64,000 bases of DNA, taken from contig CAZBTI010000001.1 of the NCBI GenBank assembly GCA_964494395.1, positions 29,662 through 93,661 on the forward strand, written 5' to 3'. Numbering within the stretch: the stretch's first letter is position 1; every line of letters begins with the position of its first letter. Below are positions 8,943-18,023 of the stretch, piece after piece. This stretch comes from SHLQ01 sp964494395 (GTDB lineage: Bacteria > Actinomycetota > Acidimicrobiia > Acidimicrobiales > SHLQ01). Under the pieces are notes generated by a model. The model was not told the DNA's origin. It saw only the letters and a list, made by a program, of their open reading frames with translations, and searched no databases. The position numbers and the translations under genes were made by a program.

Positions 8943-9026
8943 CGTGTATCGGCACAACATGGCGCCGACATCGAAGAACAGCGCATGGCGATCTTGTCGG
9001 AGCGTCAAGACAGCTAAGGTCAAGCC

Positions 9027-9287
9027 ATGGTCACCGAAGAAGAGATCGCAGACGCTCAGAAGAAACTCGAGAAGGAATACAAACAGGCAATGGAGTCGCT
9101 CGGCGACTTCTATGTCGCTGTCGAAGCCCTTCGCAATGCCGGCATACACGACGACATTGAAGGCCTCCTCGACACCGTCGAGGACGAGGCGAAGAACGCA
9201 CGCAACGGCGGCGTGATCGGCTCGGGCGCCAAGGGCCACGCCCGAGCGCTGAAGAAGTACCGCGAGCTCACCGAACCGCAGTCGTAG
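9027..9287 (+). CDS. Small charged helical protein of unknown function
   Basis: 86 residues, strongly charged and predicted helical (EEEIADAQKKLEKEYKQAME). The centre is Gly/Asn-rich (ARNGGVIGSGAKGHARA) and there is no signal or membrane segment. The start is well supported by a TAAGGT box exactly 6 nt before the ATG. I recognise no family. It sits alone between chdC and a metallopeptidase gene. Confidence 0.65.
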   Translation: MVTEEEIADAQKKLEKEYKQAMESLGDFYVAVEALRNAGIHDDIEGLLDTVEDEAKNARNGGVIGSGAKGHARALKKYRELTEPQS

Positions 9288-9364
9288 AAATTTCTCGTTA
9301 ACGAAGGCAGATACCGTTGACGTAGAACACTGCAATTTCTACCGTCTCGGAAGGGGGCCTTGAG

Positions 9365-10870
9365 ATGCTCGGATCGGGAGACGTAGACGAACGAACGGGC
9401 AAAGAACCCCTGCTCGTGAACGAAACCGTTCCGATCGAGTTTCTGCCATCGGACACGTCAAAGCCCAAGAGCAAGCGGTTCACGGTTGTGTTGGCTGTCG
9501 TAGTTGGCTTCGCTATGGCCGGAGCGATCGGCCTCGGGCTCGCTCAGGAAGATCGGGTGTGGCCCAGCGACATCGTGCCCTTGGTCGAGTTCGTCGAAGA
9601 ACAACGGGGGCTCGATTTCGTTCGCCCCGTAGCCATCACCGAAACCGAACCAGACCCCCGACCGCGATTTTCCGATAGGGACGAGCCCCGGCCGATCAGC
9701 TTCCAATGCCAGTTCGGTTTTCGAATGTGCCCGGAAACCGAAGCGTTCCGTCTGCTCGGAGTCAACGAGTTCGATCCGGCGGCCTACCTCGACCTCGACG
9801 ACTTGGTAGAGCGTCAGTTCAACTCCGACGACCTCCCTCAACTTCCGAGCGCCTTCTATCAAAGGGGGACGTTTCCGAAGATCGTGCTCGAGAACACTGG
9901 CTCGCTTCCCGATGGTCTTCGCGATGCCATCATCGTCCATGAGCTTGTCCATGCGCTTCAAGATCAGCACGCGCTACTCGATGACGTCGACCGTTCGACC
10001 CACGCCGGCCGGATCGGCCTGGCCGTAATTGAAGGGGACGCAACCAGAATCGAATCCGCCTACATCGAACAACTCGATCCAACTTCTCGAGCCGCCGCCG
10101 AGAACGCCACTCGCGAGATCGCCCGAGCTGGAGCGGAGGCCGAAGCTGCAGACCCCGTGCGCTACTACTCCGACAGCACCTATTCGCTCGGACAAGCGTT
10201 CTCGAGCCTGCTCCACGCCAGCGAGGGCCAAGCTGGCTTGGACGACACGCTTCGAGAGCAAACTCTCGACTCGGACGATGTATTCGTCGACATCCTCGGG
10301 GAGACCATCCAAGCCACGGTCGATGCCTCTCAGCTCATTAACCTCCCCGAATCGGTGGAAGAACCCGACGGCAGAGTCGGAGCGATCGGCTGGTTCGTCA
10401 CCCTCGCCCCACTGGTAGGTGCCGAGCAGGCCTTCGACGCCATCATTGGATACGACGACGATGCCTGGGTGATCTTCGACAACCCGAACGTCCGACGTAC
10501 CTCGCCATTGCGCACGTGCATTCGCTCTGACATCTTCTTCGACACACCCGCCGAGGCTGCCCAATTCGCCGACATCGTCGCTTCCCTACAAGCCGAACTC
10601 ACACTCGACGAGCAACGCCGGTCGGTCACCCTCGACGTCTGCGACGAACTTCGTGACGCCGACCTTCAAACCGCAGCCGTCATGATCCCGATCATCGCCG
10701 CCAACCACCTGGCCGCCGACCATCTCGAGAACGGCGAGACCAGAGACGTCGCACGATGCGCAGCGATCGCTCAAGCAAAGACCATCCCGATCGACCTGAC
10801 CTTCGACGAGTTCGGTGGATATGACACCTTCATCGACCTATCTGGCTCATTTCTCGAAGACTGCCAATGA
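9365..10870 (+). CDS. Membrane-anchored zinc metallopeptidase-like protein
   Basis: 501 residues with one hydrophobic segment near residues 40-60 (FTVVLAVVVGFAMAGAIGLG), so probably an N-in single-pass protein with an outside domain. The zinc-binding helix is HELVHALQDQH at about residues 192-202. A downstream Glu in AVIEGDATRIES, about 25-30 residues later, is a fitting third ligand, which is the gluzincin-like arrangement. The substrate is unknown. An AGGGGG purine run lies upstream of the ATG at 9365. The remainder is acidic and lacks recognisable repeats. Confidence 0.75.
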   Translation: MLGSGDVDERTGKEPLLVNETVPIEFLPSDTSKPKSKRFTVVLAVVVGFAMAGAIGLGLAQEDRVWPSDIVPLVEFVEEQRGLDFVRPVAITETEPDPRPRFSDRDEPRPISFQCQFGFRMCPETEAFRLLGVNEFDPAAYLDLDDLVERQFNSDDLPQLPSAFYQRGTFPKIVLENTGSLPDGLRDAIIVHELVHALQDQHALLDDVDRSTHAGRIGLAVIEGDATRIESAYIEQLDPTSRAAAENATREIARAGAEAEAADPVRYYSDSTYSLGQAFSSLLHASEGQAGLDDTLREQTLDSDDVFVDILGETIQATVDASQLINLPESVEEPDGRVGAIGWFVTLAPLVGAEQAFDAIIGYDDDAWVIFDNPNVRRTSPLRTCIRSDIFFDTPAEAAQFADIVASLQAELTLDEQRRSVTLDVCDELRDADLQTAAVMIPIIAANHLAADHLENGETRDVARCAAIAQAKTIPIDLTFDEFGGYDTFIDLSGSFLEDCQ

Positions 10871-10913
10871 CTCGAAGGCTGCCAATGAAGAATCGAGCCA
10901 CTAAGTTCGAGCG

Positions 10914-12269
10914 ATGACCACTGACGACCGAACCCTCGACACACTTACCGGCGAGGTCGTCGATCTGCTCCAGACGCTCATCCAAAACGAATGCGTCAAT
11001 GACGGCACTCCCGAGTCCGGACACGAGACCCGCAACGCCGACGTGCTTCGCACCGTGATCGAGGGCCCGAGCGTCGAGGTTGAGACGCTACCGGTTCTCC
11101 CGGGTCGCGATTCGATCGTCGCGCGACTGCCCGGCACCGACCCCGATGCGCCAGCGCTAATGCTCATGGGACACACCGATGTCGTCCCCGTCTCCCCGGA
11201 CGGCTGGAAGGTCGACCCATTTGGGGGCGAGCGGATCGGAAACGAGATCTGGGGCCGCGGCGCGGTCGACATGTTGAATGTGACCTCATCGATGGCGGTC
11301 ACCTTCCGCCATATCGCTTCGGGCAACCGACGCTACCCCGGCGACATCATCTATTTCGGAGTCGCCGACGAGGAAGCGGGCGGAGGTTACGGTGCCAAGC
11401 AACTCGTACGAGATCGCTGGGACGTGCTCGAGTGCGATTACGTGCTCACCGAATACGGCGGCTCGCCCGTAGTCACGAACGATGGCATCTCCGTACTCCT
11501 AACGACCGCTGAAAAGGGTGTCTGCGCCCAGCGCATAGTCGTGTCGGGCGAACCCGGCCACGGGTCTATGCCCTATCGCACCGACAACGCAATCTCGAAG
11601 GCCGCCGAGATCGTCCGCCGCATCGAGGACTACGATCCGGGACCGCGCATCGACAAGCTCTTCGAAAGTCGGATCAAGGGGCAGGGCTTCGACGCCGAAC
11701 TCGAAGCCAAGTTGCTCGACCCCGGGCGCGTCGTCGAAGCTCTCGCCGAGATGGAGCCGGGACTCGCTCGCAACCTGCACTCGTGCTGCCACACGAGCTT
11801 TTCGCCCAACTTGATCTCTGGTGGAACCAAGCACAACACCATCCCCGACCGAGTCGAACTCACCGTGGATATTCGAATCCTCCCCGGCGAGACAGTGCAC
11901 GATGCTCAGCAGCATTTACGCGACGCAATTGGGCCCGAGCTCATGGGGTCGACCGAGATCGAGGCAATCCACGACCAGACAGCAACCGAGTCGAGCACCG
12001 ATAGTCCCCTGTGGTCGGCGCTGACCGACGCCATCCAGATGACCTACCCAGGTGCTCGGGTCCTGCCATCGATGGTTACCGGCGGCACCGACGCCCGCTT
12101 CTTCCGTGAACGCGGAGTGCCGTCGTACGGAGCGGGTTTGCTCAGCGCTGATATCAGTTTGGGCGAGTTCATGAATCGCTTTCACGGCCACAATGAACGA
12201 ATCGATATCGAGTCTCTTCGCCTGACCACGAAACTTTGGCTCGATGTCCTTGATCGCCTCTGGAGCTAA
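10914..12269 (+). CDS. M20 family metallopeptidase/deacylase (ArgE/DapE/carboxypeptidase type)
   Basis: 451-residue M20 enzyme. Metal-site motifs are visible in order: MGHTDVVPV, WGRGAVDMLN, ADEEAGGGYGA with the catalytic Glu, and a C-terminal FHGHNERID. The dimerisation or lid domain lies between (GEPGHGSMPYRTDNAI). Such proteins hydrolyse N-acyl amino acids or dipeptides in the cytoplasm; the substrate is not decided here. The ATG follows TAAGTT by 6 nt, suggesting an independent leaderless transcript. Confidence 0.9.
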   Translation: MTTDDRTLDTLTGEVVDLLQTLIQNECVNDGTPESGHETRNADVLRTVIEGPSVEVETLPVLPGRDSIVARLPGTDPDAPALMLMGHTDVVPVSPDGWKVDPFGGERIGNEIWGRGAVDMLNVTSSMAVTFRHIASGNRRYPGDIIYFGVADEEAGGGYGAKQLVRDRWDVLECDYVLTEYGGSPVVTNDGISVLLTTAEKGVCAQRIVVSGEPGHGSMPYRTDNAISKAAEIVRRIEDYDPGPRIDKLFESRIKGQGFDAELEAKLLDPGRVVEALAEMEPGLARNLHSCCHTSFSPNLISGGTKHNTIPDRVELTVDIRILPGETVHDAQQHLRDAIGPELMGSTEIEAIHDQTATESSTDSPLWSALTDAIQMTYPGARVLPSMVTGGTDARFFRERGVPSYGAGLLSADISLGEFMNRFHGHNERIDIESLRLTTKLWLDVLDRLWS

Positions 12270-12373
12270 GTCCAAGAGATGATGGGTCAAAAGTCCTAAA
12301 GGTCTGAGGCGAATGACCGATAACTCCATTACTGGGTAGTTACAACCGCCGGAGATCTAGACGGGAGGACCAA

Positions 12374-12937
12374 ATGTCACGAATCGTGCGCATTCCTCAA
12401 ACCGCGTCACTCAAACCGTCTGGCTCCGGGGTTGAAACCAGTTCTGGCGCTGCCCTACAGGTGTTCGTCTGCGACGACGATCTCAACCAACAACTCTCGC
12501 TCGTACTCGCCGCCGAGGAAGCCAGCATTGCGATCGAATTCACGTTCATCGACTCGTGCGACGAACTCATGATCCTGTTGAGCCATCGGATCGAGTTTGG
12601 CGGTATCCCCGACCTGATCCTGCTCGATGTCGATCGGGACGGACGCCAAGCGCTCGGTCAACTCCAAACGCATCGAACGCTGTGGCAGATCCCCATCCTC
12701 ATGCTCACCAACGATGAAAGCGGATCGGACACGGCTCCACACGCGCTCAATAATGGTTGGTGCCAGACCCGGCCGGACTCGTTCGATTGCCTCGTGGAAC
12801 TCGTGAATACCTTCGACACACGGGCCGCCCAACACGGCGTCACGATTGCCCTTCACGACATCGACTTGGCCGACAGCGAACTCTCGATCGACCTCTCCAC
12901 CGATCTCTCCATCGGCATCGCCGACCTCGATCAGTAA
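12374..12937 (+). CDS. Response-regulator receiver-like protein without output domain, switch Lys replaced
   Basis: 187 residues. A receiver domain covers roughly residues 33-150: VFVCDDD (acidic pair), LILLDVDRDG (phospho-acceptor Asp) and ILMLTNDES (switch Thr). The invariant Lys-Pro near the end of the domain appears as QTRPDSFDCLVE, with Arg in place of Lys. An acidic tail rich in Asp and Ser follows (SIDLSTDLSIGIADLDQ). No DNA-binding domain is present. A good ribosome site, GGGAGG, precedes the ATG. The partner kinase is unknown. Confidence 0.7.
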   Translation: MSRIVRIPQTASLKPSGSGVETSSGAALQVFVCDDDLNQQLSLVLAAEEASIAIEFTFIDSCDELMILLSHRIEFGGIPDLILLDVDRDGRQALGQLQTHRTLWQIPILMLTNDESGSDTAPHALNNGWCQTRPDSFDCLVELVNTFDTRAAQHGVTIALHDIDLADSELSIDLSTDLSIGIADLDQ

Positions 12938-13003
12938 CCGCGTCAGCCCACTCGCCTGTTGGTATTGCCCACAGGCTTCGTTACGGCACGGTTGCCCATA
13001 TGG

Positions 13004-13021
13004 CGCGTCTGACCAGACGCG
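13004..13021. promoter_or_regulatory. 18-bp inverted repeat upstream of the nucleoside transporter operon (candidate operator)
   Basis: CGCGTCTGACCAGACGCG has perfect 8-bp arms separated by 2 bp and lies 36 bp upstream of the lipoprotein start. Its size and symmetry fit a dimeric regulator, but which one is unknown. Confidence 0.45.
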
Positions 13022-13057
13022 ACTAGAACGGGATATTGATCACACTTGGAAGGGTAA

Positions 13058-14266
13058 ATGATGACAGCAACGAGGAAGGCGCTTCTCGCGCTTTTAACGA
13101 TCCTCGCTCTCGTGGCCGCAGCATGCGGTAGCACGGCCGACACGGCCACCGAGGCGACCGATGGAGCCGACGCATCAACCGAAGGCGATTCTGAAGAAGC
13201 CAGTGAAGGTGACGGTAGCGAAACCCGCGCTGCGTTCGTGATGGTCGCCCCCGTTGGCGACGCGGGCTGGAATTTCCAACACGACCTCGGTCGCCAAGGC
13301 GCAGAAGCCGCAACCGGCGTCGAGACCGCATTCGTCGAGAACATTCCTGAAGGTGGTGCAGAGTTCGATGAGGCCGTCCAAAACTTCATCGATGACGGCT
13401 ACAACGTCATCTTCGCCACGTCGTTTGGCTATCAAGATGCCACGCTGAACTTCGCGAACGAAAACCCAGATGTGACCTTCGAGCACATCTCGGGCTTCCT
13501 CATGAATGACACCAACATGGGTAATACGTTCGGCCGCATGTACCAGCCTCGATTCATCGCCGGTATGGCCGCAGGCGCAGCTACCGAGACAGACACCATT
13601 GGCTACGTCGCAGCATTCCCAATCCCTGAGGTCATCCGTGGCATCAACGCTTTCGCCCTCGGTGTGCAGGCCGTAAACCCCGACGCAGTCGTCGAGATCA
13701 ACTGGACCAGCACCTGGTTCGGTATCCCAGAGGAAACCGCGGCGGCGCAGGCACTCATCGACTCGGGAGCCGACGTGCTCTCGATGCATCAAGACTCCAC
13801 CGCAACCGGCCAAGCAATCTCCGAGGCTGGCGGCACGTTCATTGGCTACCACAGCGACATGAGCGCTCAAGTCGATGCCTATCTCACCGCTCCTGTGTGG
13901 GATTGGACTCCTCGCTACACCGAGATCATCGAAGCGGTCGAGGCGGGCACGTACACCCCAGAGCCATGGTGGGGCGGTATGGCCGACGGCGTTGTCGACA
14001 TTGAAGTCCCTGAATCGTCACCCGTCGCAGCGGAGATGCAAGAAGTGAAGGATTCCATCCTCGCTGGCGAATTCGACGTATTCGATCAGGGAACCATCCT
14101 CGATCAAGAAGGAAACGTCATCATCGAAGACGGCATTGTGCAGGTCGAACTGACCGATCCGTTCGCACCCGACGTCGTCGTGGCCGCCGAGGGCGACGAG
14201 ATCCACGACGGTGTTCTTCTCACGATGAACTTCTTCGTCGACAACGTCATTGGGGAAATCGGCTAA
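13058..14266 (+). CDS. BMP-family substrate-binding lipoprotein (nucleoside/purine ABC transporter)
   Basis: 402 residues beginning with a lipoprotein signal peptide whose lipobox is LVAAAC (Cys near residue 23), then an acidic linker, then the Bmp/PnrA-like periplasmic-binding fold. Landmarks are VAPVGDAGWNFQHDLGRQG, FATSFGYQDATLNFA, GNTFGRMYQPRFIAGMAAG and WWGGMADGVVDI. BmpA/PnrA proteins bind nucleosides or related compounds. It is the first gene of a four-gene transporter operon. AAGGG precedes tandem ATGs at 13058 and 13061. Confidence 0.92.
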   Translation: MMTATRKALLALLTILALVAAACGSTADTATEATDGADASTEGDSEEASEGDGSETRAAFVMVAPVGDAGWNFQHDLGRQGAEAATGVETAFVENIPEGGAEFDEAVQNFIDDGYNVIFATSFGYQDATLNFANENPDVTFEHISGFLMNDTNMGNTFGRMYQPRFIAGMAAGAATETDTIGYVAAFPIPEVIRGINAFALGVQAVNPDAVVEINWTSTWFGIPEETAAAQALIDSGADVLSMHQDSTATGQAISEAGGTFIGYHSDMSAQVDAYLTAPVWDWTPRYTEIIEAVEAGTYTPEPWWGGMADGVVDIEVPESSPVAAEMQEVKDSILAGEFDVFDQGTILDQEGNVIIEDGIVQVELTDPFAPDVVVAAEGDEIHDGVLLTMNFFVDNVIGEIG

Positions 14267-14328
14267 CCCCGACAGCGGGGAAACGCAGCCAATTCTGGTT
14301 AGCAAAATCCGTCGATTCGAAATAGCTT

Positions 14329-14362
14329 CGGGGCCGACTCTGCGATCTGCAGGGCGGCCCCG
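14329..14362 (+). terminator. Intercistronic hairpin between binding-protein and ATPase genes
   Basis: CGGGGCCG (14329-14336) pairs with CGGCCCCG (14355-14362) around an 18-nt loop and is followed by TTTGCGTTT. A partial terminator or mRNA stabiliser here would let the binding protein be made in excess over the membrane parts, as is common in such operons. A second weaker pairing, GCTAACC/GGTTAGC, lies at 14262-14303. Confidence 0.5.
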
Positions 14363-14386
14363 TTTGCGTTTCTGACGAGGAGAGAA

Positions 14387-15877
14387 GTGACCGCTGTAGA
14401 GCTTGATGGAATCTGGAAGAGGTTCCCCGGCGTGGTAGCAAATGCGGGCGCGTCCCTCTCGGTCCGCTCGGGCACGGTTCACGCAGTGCTCGGCGAGAAT
14501 GGCGCCGGCAAGACCACCCTGATGAACGTTCTCGCCGGTGTCTACGCAGCCGATGAAGGCACCGTCAGCCTCGACGGTGTGACGCACCGCTTCGCGAACC
14601 CCGCCGCAGCGATAGCGGCGGGAGTCGGCATGGTGTACCAAGAGTTCCGCCTCATCCCGACCTTCACCGTTGCCGAAAACGTCGCTCTCGGCGCCGCGCC
14701 TGCCATCGTTGCGAAAGGTTCGATCGAGAAGCAGGTCACCGAACTCGCCGAGCAATTCGGACTCGCCACCGAACCGGGTCGCCAAATTTGGCAACTTTCG
14801 ATGGGCGAGCGACAGCGGGTCGAAATTCTCAAAGCGCTATGGCGCGATGCGAAGGTTTTAATTCTCGATGAGCCAACCGCCGTCCTGACACCGGCCGAAG
14901 CTCAAGAGCTCGGTCGCATCACCAAGACCATGTCCAGCGAAGGCCGAAGCATTATCTTCATCAGCCACAAGCTTGACGAAGTCAAGGCCTTCTGCGACGA
15001 AGCTACCGTGCTCCGGGGCGGTAAGACCGTTGCGAAATCCCTCCCGGTTACCGACCTCGACCCCGGCCGTATGGCCGAATTGATGGTCGGTGAGGCCACC
15101 GCTGTTTCGGAGCGGCGGGTTCGCACTACCAACATCGGCACCACGAAACTCTCGGTGGGTAACGCTCGGGTCATCGATGTTCACGGACGAGCCGTCGTCG
15201 ATGACGTCTCCCTCACGGTTGGGGCTGGCGAGATCGTGGGGATTGCCGGTGTCGCCGGTAACGGACAGCGCCCGCTCGCGGACGCTGTCGCTGGATTGAC
15301 CGGTCTGGTGTCGGGCAGCGTCTCGGTCGACGGCACCGACGTCACCATGATGAGCCCCGGCGACCGGAACGAAGCTGGCTTGGCCTACGTTCCAGAGGAC
15401 CGCCTCGGTGTTGGGCTCGCACCGAGAATGGACGCCGTCGAGAACGCCATGATGCGTAACTACAAATCGCTCGGATCGGGGGCGTTCGTCGACCGCAAGG
15501 CTGCGTCCGAACAAGCCGAGAGCCTGATCGACCGCTACCAGATCAAGGTGGGCAAGATCGATGCTCCACTCGCTGGACTCTCCGGCGGCAATCTCCAGAG
15601 GCTCCTCGTTGGCAGAGAACTCGATGGCGAACCCAAAGTACTCATCGCGGCTCAACCCACCCGCGGCCTTGACGTCCAAGGCGTTGCTGCGATTCAGAAA
15701 ATTTTGGTCGAGCAGGCCGCTGCTGGCGTGGGAATCCTGCTCATCAGCGAAGACCTCGAAGAGCTCTTTGCGCTCAGCGATCGCCTACTCGTCATGCACG
15801 AAGGCAAGATCGCCGATGACTTTGACCCCGATGTTGCAACACGGCAGGCCGTCGGCGCTGCCATGACGGGGGCCTAA
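14387..15877 (+). CDS. Nucleoside-type ABC transporter, duplicated ATPase
   Basis: 496 residues with two fused ABC domains, as in NupA/YufO and sugar-type importers. Domain 1 has Walker A GENGAGKTT, signature LSMGERQRVEI and Walker B VLILDEPTAVL. Domain 2 has a degenerate Walker A (GVAGNGQRPL), signature LSGGNLQRLLVG and the family-typical AAQPTRGLD in place of a standard Walker B, so only one site is expected to be fully catalytic. The GTG start is preceded by GAGGAGAG. The stop overlaps the next start (TAATG), indicating coupling. Confidence 0.93.
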   Translation: MTAVELDGIWKRFPGVVANAGASLSVRSGTVHAVLGENGAGKTTLMNVLAGVYAADEGTVSLDGVTHRFANPAAAIAAGVGMVYQEFRLIPTFTVAENVALGAAPAIVAKGSIEKQVTELAEQFGLATEPGRQIWQLSMGERQRVEILKALWRDAKVLILDEPTAVLTPAEAQELGRITKTMSSEGRSIIFISHKLDEVKAFCDEATVLRGGKTVAKSLPVTDLDPGRMAELMVGEATAVSERRVRTTNIGTTKLSVGNARVIDVHGRAVVDDVSLTVGAGEIVGIAGVAGNGQRPLADAVAGLTGLVSGSVSVDGTDVTMMSPGDRNEAGLAYVPEDRLGVGLAPRMDAVENAMMRNYKSLGSGAFVDRKAASEQAESLIDRYQIKVGKIDAPLAGLSGGNLQRLLVGRELDGEPKVLIAAQPTRGLDVQGVAAIQKILVEQAAAGVGILLISEDLEELFALSDRLLVMHEGKIADDFDPDVATRQAVGAAMTGA

Positions 15878-16983
15878 TGTTCGGTTATCGACTCGCCCGC
15901 CGCGAGAAGCCGCTGCCAGGCGGACAGTTGGTCGCCTTCTTGGCAGGACTCATCGGAGCACTCGTGGTCGGTGCAATTCTGCTCGTCGCCACTGGCTTCT
16001 CCCCTATCGAGATCTATCTCGAAATGGCGGATTCGGCCTTCGGTGGAAGCCAAGCGTGGTCGGCAACCCTTACCCAAGCCGTGCCGCTCGGACTTGCTGG
16101 GCTCGCTGTCGCTGTCGCTGGCTCGATGGGACTCTGGAATATCGGCGCAGAGGGACAAATCATCGCGGGCGCAATTGCTGGTACCTGGATTGCTCGCCTC
16201 GGCCCCGATCTTCCTGGCCCACTCCTCATCGTTGTCATGCTCACCGCTGCCGTCATTGGCGGCGGCCTCCTCGCCCTCGGCCCGGCGCTTGCGAAGGCGC
16301 ACCTCGGGGTGAACGAGATCATCACGACACTCATGCTCAACGAGATTGCGCTCCGACTGGTTCGCTTTCTCGTCAACGGCCCATGGCAAGACCCCACGGC
16401 GGTTGGCTTTCCGGTGGCGCCGGTGCTCCCCGATCAAGCCGCACTCCCAACGCTGTTCAGCAGAGCCAATATCGGTGTGATCATCGCTGCACTGGTGCTC
16501 CTCGTCTTCGGCGTCTTTGCCTCGCGGAGCAAGTGGGGTTTTGAGCTTCGTGTCGCCGGATCGTCAGCTCAAGCTGCCGAGTATGTCGGCATCTCCCTCA
16601 AAGCCAAGATCATGACCGTGCTCATCTTGTCTGGAGCAATCGCCGGGTTAGCCGGCGGGATCCGATTGAACTCGTCGGATCGTATCGTCGAAGGTATTGC
16701 CGAAGGTTGGGGCTTTGCCGGCATCATCGTCGCAGCCCTCGCCCTCATGCGACCATCGGGCGTTGCCCTCGTTGCCGTTGCGTTCGGCGCGCTACGAGTA
16801 GGCGGAACCGCCATTCAAACACAGGGTGTGTCGGCCTCGATCAGCGACATCATTCAGGCGCTCGTGCTCATGGGCGCACTCGCCGCTGCAGTGTTCACCA
16901 CCTATGAACTCACCCGAGCTGGCTCCGGCTCTGCCTCCGCCGACGAGACGATCGAGGTCGCCACTTCGGAGGCCACGCCATGA
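15877..16983 (+). CDS. Nucleoside ABC transporter permease (first subunit)
   Basis: 368-residue permease of the BPD_transp_2 type. It has about ten hydrophobic segments and the family motifs LWNIGAEGQIIAGAIAGTW, HLGVNEIITTLMLNEIA and GFAGIIVAALALMRPSG. It corresponds to NupP/YufP, the larger of the two permeases. Its start overlaps the ATPase stop and its own stop overlaps the next start by ATGA, so all three are translationally coupled. Confidence 0.92.
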   Translation: MFGYRLARREKPLPGGQLVAFLAGLIGALVVGAILLVATGFSPIEIYLEMADSAFGGSQAWSATLTQAVPLGLAGLAVAVAGSMGLWNIGAEGQIIAGAIAGTWIARLGPDLPGPLLIVVMLTAAVIGGGLLALGPALAKAHLGVNEIITTLMLNEIALRLVRFLVNGPWQDPTAVGFPVAPVLPDQAALPTLFSRANIGVIIAALVLLVFGVFASRSKWGFELRVAGSSAQAAEYVGISLKAKIMTVLILSGAIAGLAGGIRLNSSDRIVEGIAEGWGFAGIIVAALALMRPSGVALVAVAFGALRVGGTAIQTQGVSASISDIIQALVLMGALAAAVFTTYELTRAGSGSASADETIEVATSEATP

Positions 16984-17951
16984 CCGAAGACACCATCATT
17001 GGCTTGATCACGTCGATCATCGAGTTCGGGACGCTGCTCTATCTCGCAGCGCTGGGTGAGACCATCGCCGAGAAGTCTGGCGTACTCAACCTCGGCGTCG
17101 AAGGCATGATGGCCGTCGGCGCAATGGCTTCGTTCTGGATCGGAGCCGAAACGGGAAGCCCTTGGCTCGCCCTCCTTTTTGCGATACTCGTCACCGGCGC
17201 CTTCGCGATGATCCACGGTATTGCGTCGGTCGTTGTCGGCGCCGATCAGGTAGTGAGTGGGTTGGCGCTAACCATCCTTGGTCTAGGCCTCGCCGCGTTC
17301 TTTGGTCAGAGCCTTGCGCTTACGACCATCTTGTCGACCGCGCGGTTTGAAGCGGTAGCTCTTGGGCCGCTCTCCAACATCCCCTGGCTGGGCGACACGA
17401 TCTTTTCATTAGATGCGTTGAGTTGGCTCGCGGTCTTGGCTGGTGTCGGCAGTTGGTTCATCCTCACGAGAACACGCATGGGACTCTCGTTGAGGGCAGT
17501 TGGCGAAAGCGCCGCGACCGCAGACGCAGCCGGAACCAAAGTTGTTGCAACCCGACTGGCAGCGGTCGCGATCGGAGGCGGCTTCGCCGGAGCGGCCGGA
17601 ACGTACTTGAGCCTCGTGCTGGCACCGGGTTGGAGCGAAGGCGCAACCGGAGGCCTCGGCTGGATTGCCGTTGCACTGGTCATCTTCGGCGCATGGAAAC
17701 CCGGCCGGGTGCTGTTTGGATCGTTGCTCTTTGGCGGCCTCATCGCCCTCGGCCCAAGATTGCAGACCTTCCGCTGCCAAGAGGGTGAGAATGTTGCGTG
17801 CCTGAACTTTGAGGTCGACCCTACGCTCGTCAGCATGCTCCCCTACGTACTGACCGTGATCGTGCTCATTGCGCTCTCGATTCGCTCTCGGAATCGACCA
17901 AGCATTGCGCCAGCCGCCATTGGTCACGCCTACCGCCGAGAAGAACGCTAG
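16980..17951 (+). CDS. Nucleoside ABC transporter permease (second subunit)
   Basis: 323-residue permease, the NupQ/YufQ partner. Motifs include SGVLNLGVEGMMAVGAMASF, GADQVVSGLALTILGLG and GGLGWIAVALVIFGAWKPG. A long extracytoplasmic loop near the C-terminus carries two Cys (FRCQEGENVACLNFEV). With its partners it should import a nucleoside or purine, which fits the purine-catabolic genes at 24-45 kb, although the substrate is inferred from family and context only. Confidence 0.92.
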   Translation: MTEDTIIGLITSIIEFGTLLYLAALGETIAEKSGVLNLGVEGMMAVGAMASFWIGAETGSPWLALLFAILVTGAFAMIHGIASVVVGADQVVSGLALTILGLGLAAFFGQSLALTTILSTARFEAVALGPLSNIPWLGDTIFSLDALSWLAVLAGVGSWFILTRTRMGLSLRAVGESAATADAAGTKVVATRLAAVAIGGGFAGAAGTYLSLVLAPGWSEGATGGLGWIAVALVIFGAWKPGRVLFGSLLFGGLIALGPRLQTFRCQEGENVACLNFEVDPTLVSMLPYVLTVIVLIALSIRSRNRPSIAPAAIGHAYRREER

Positions 17952-18023
17952 GCAGGCGCCAAACCCCTCGGAATTTAGCCGTCCCATTTCACATGGGAAA
18001 TGAATCCCACCTAAAGTGGCGAC

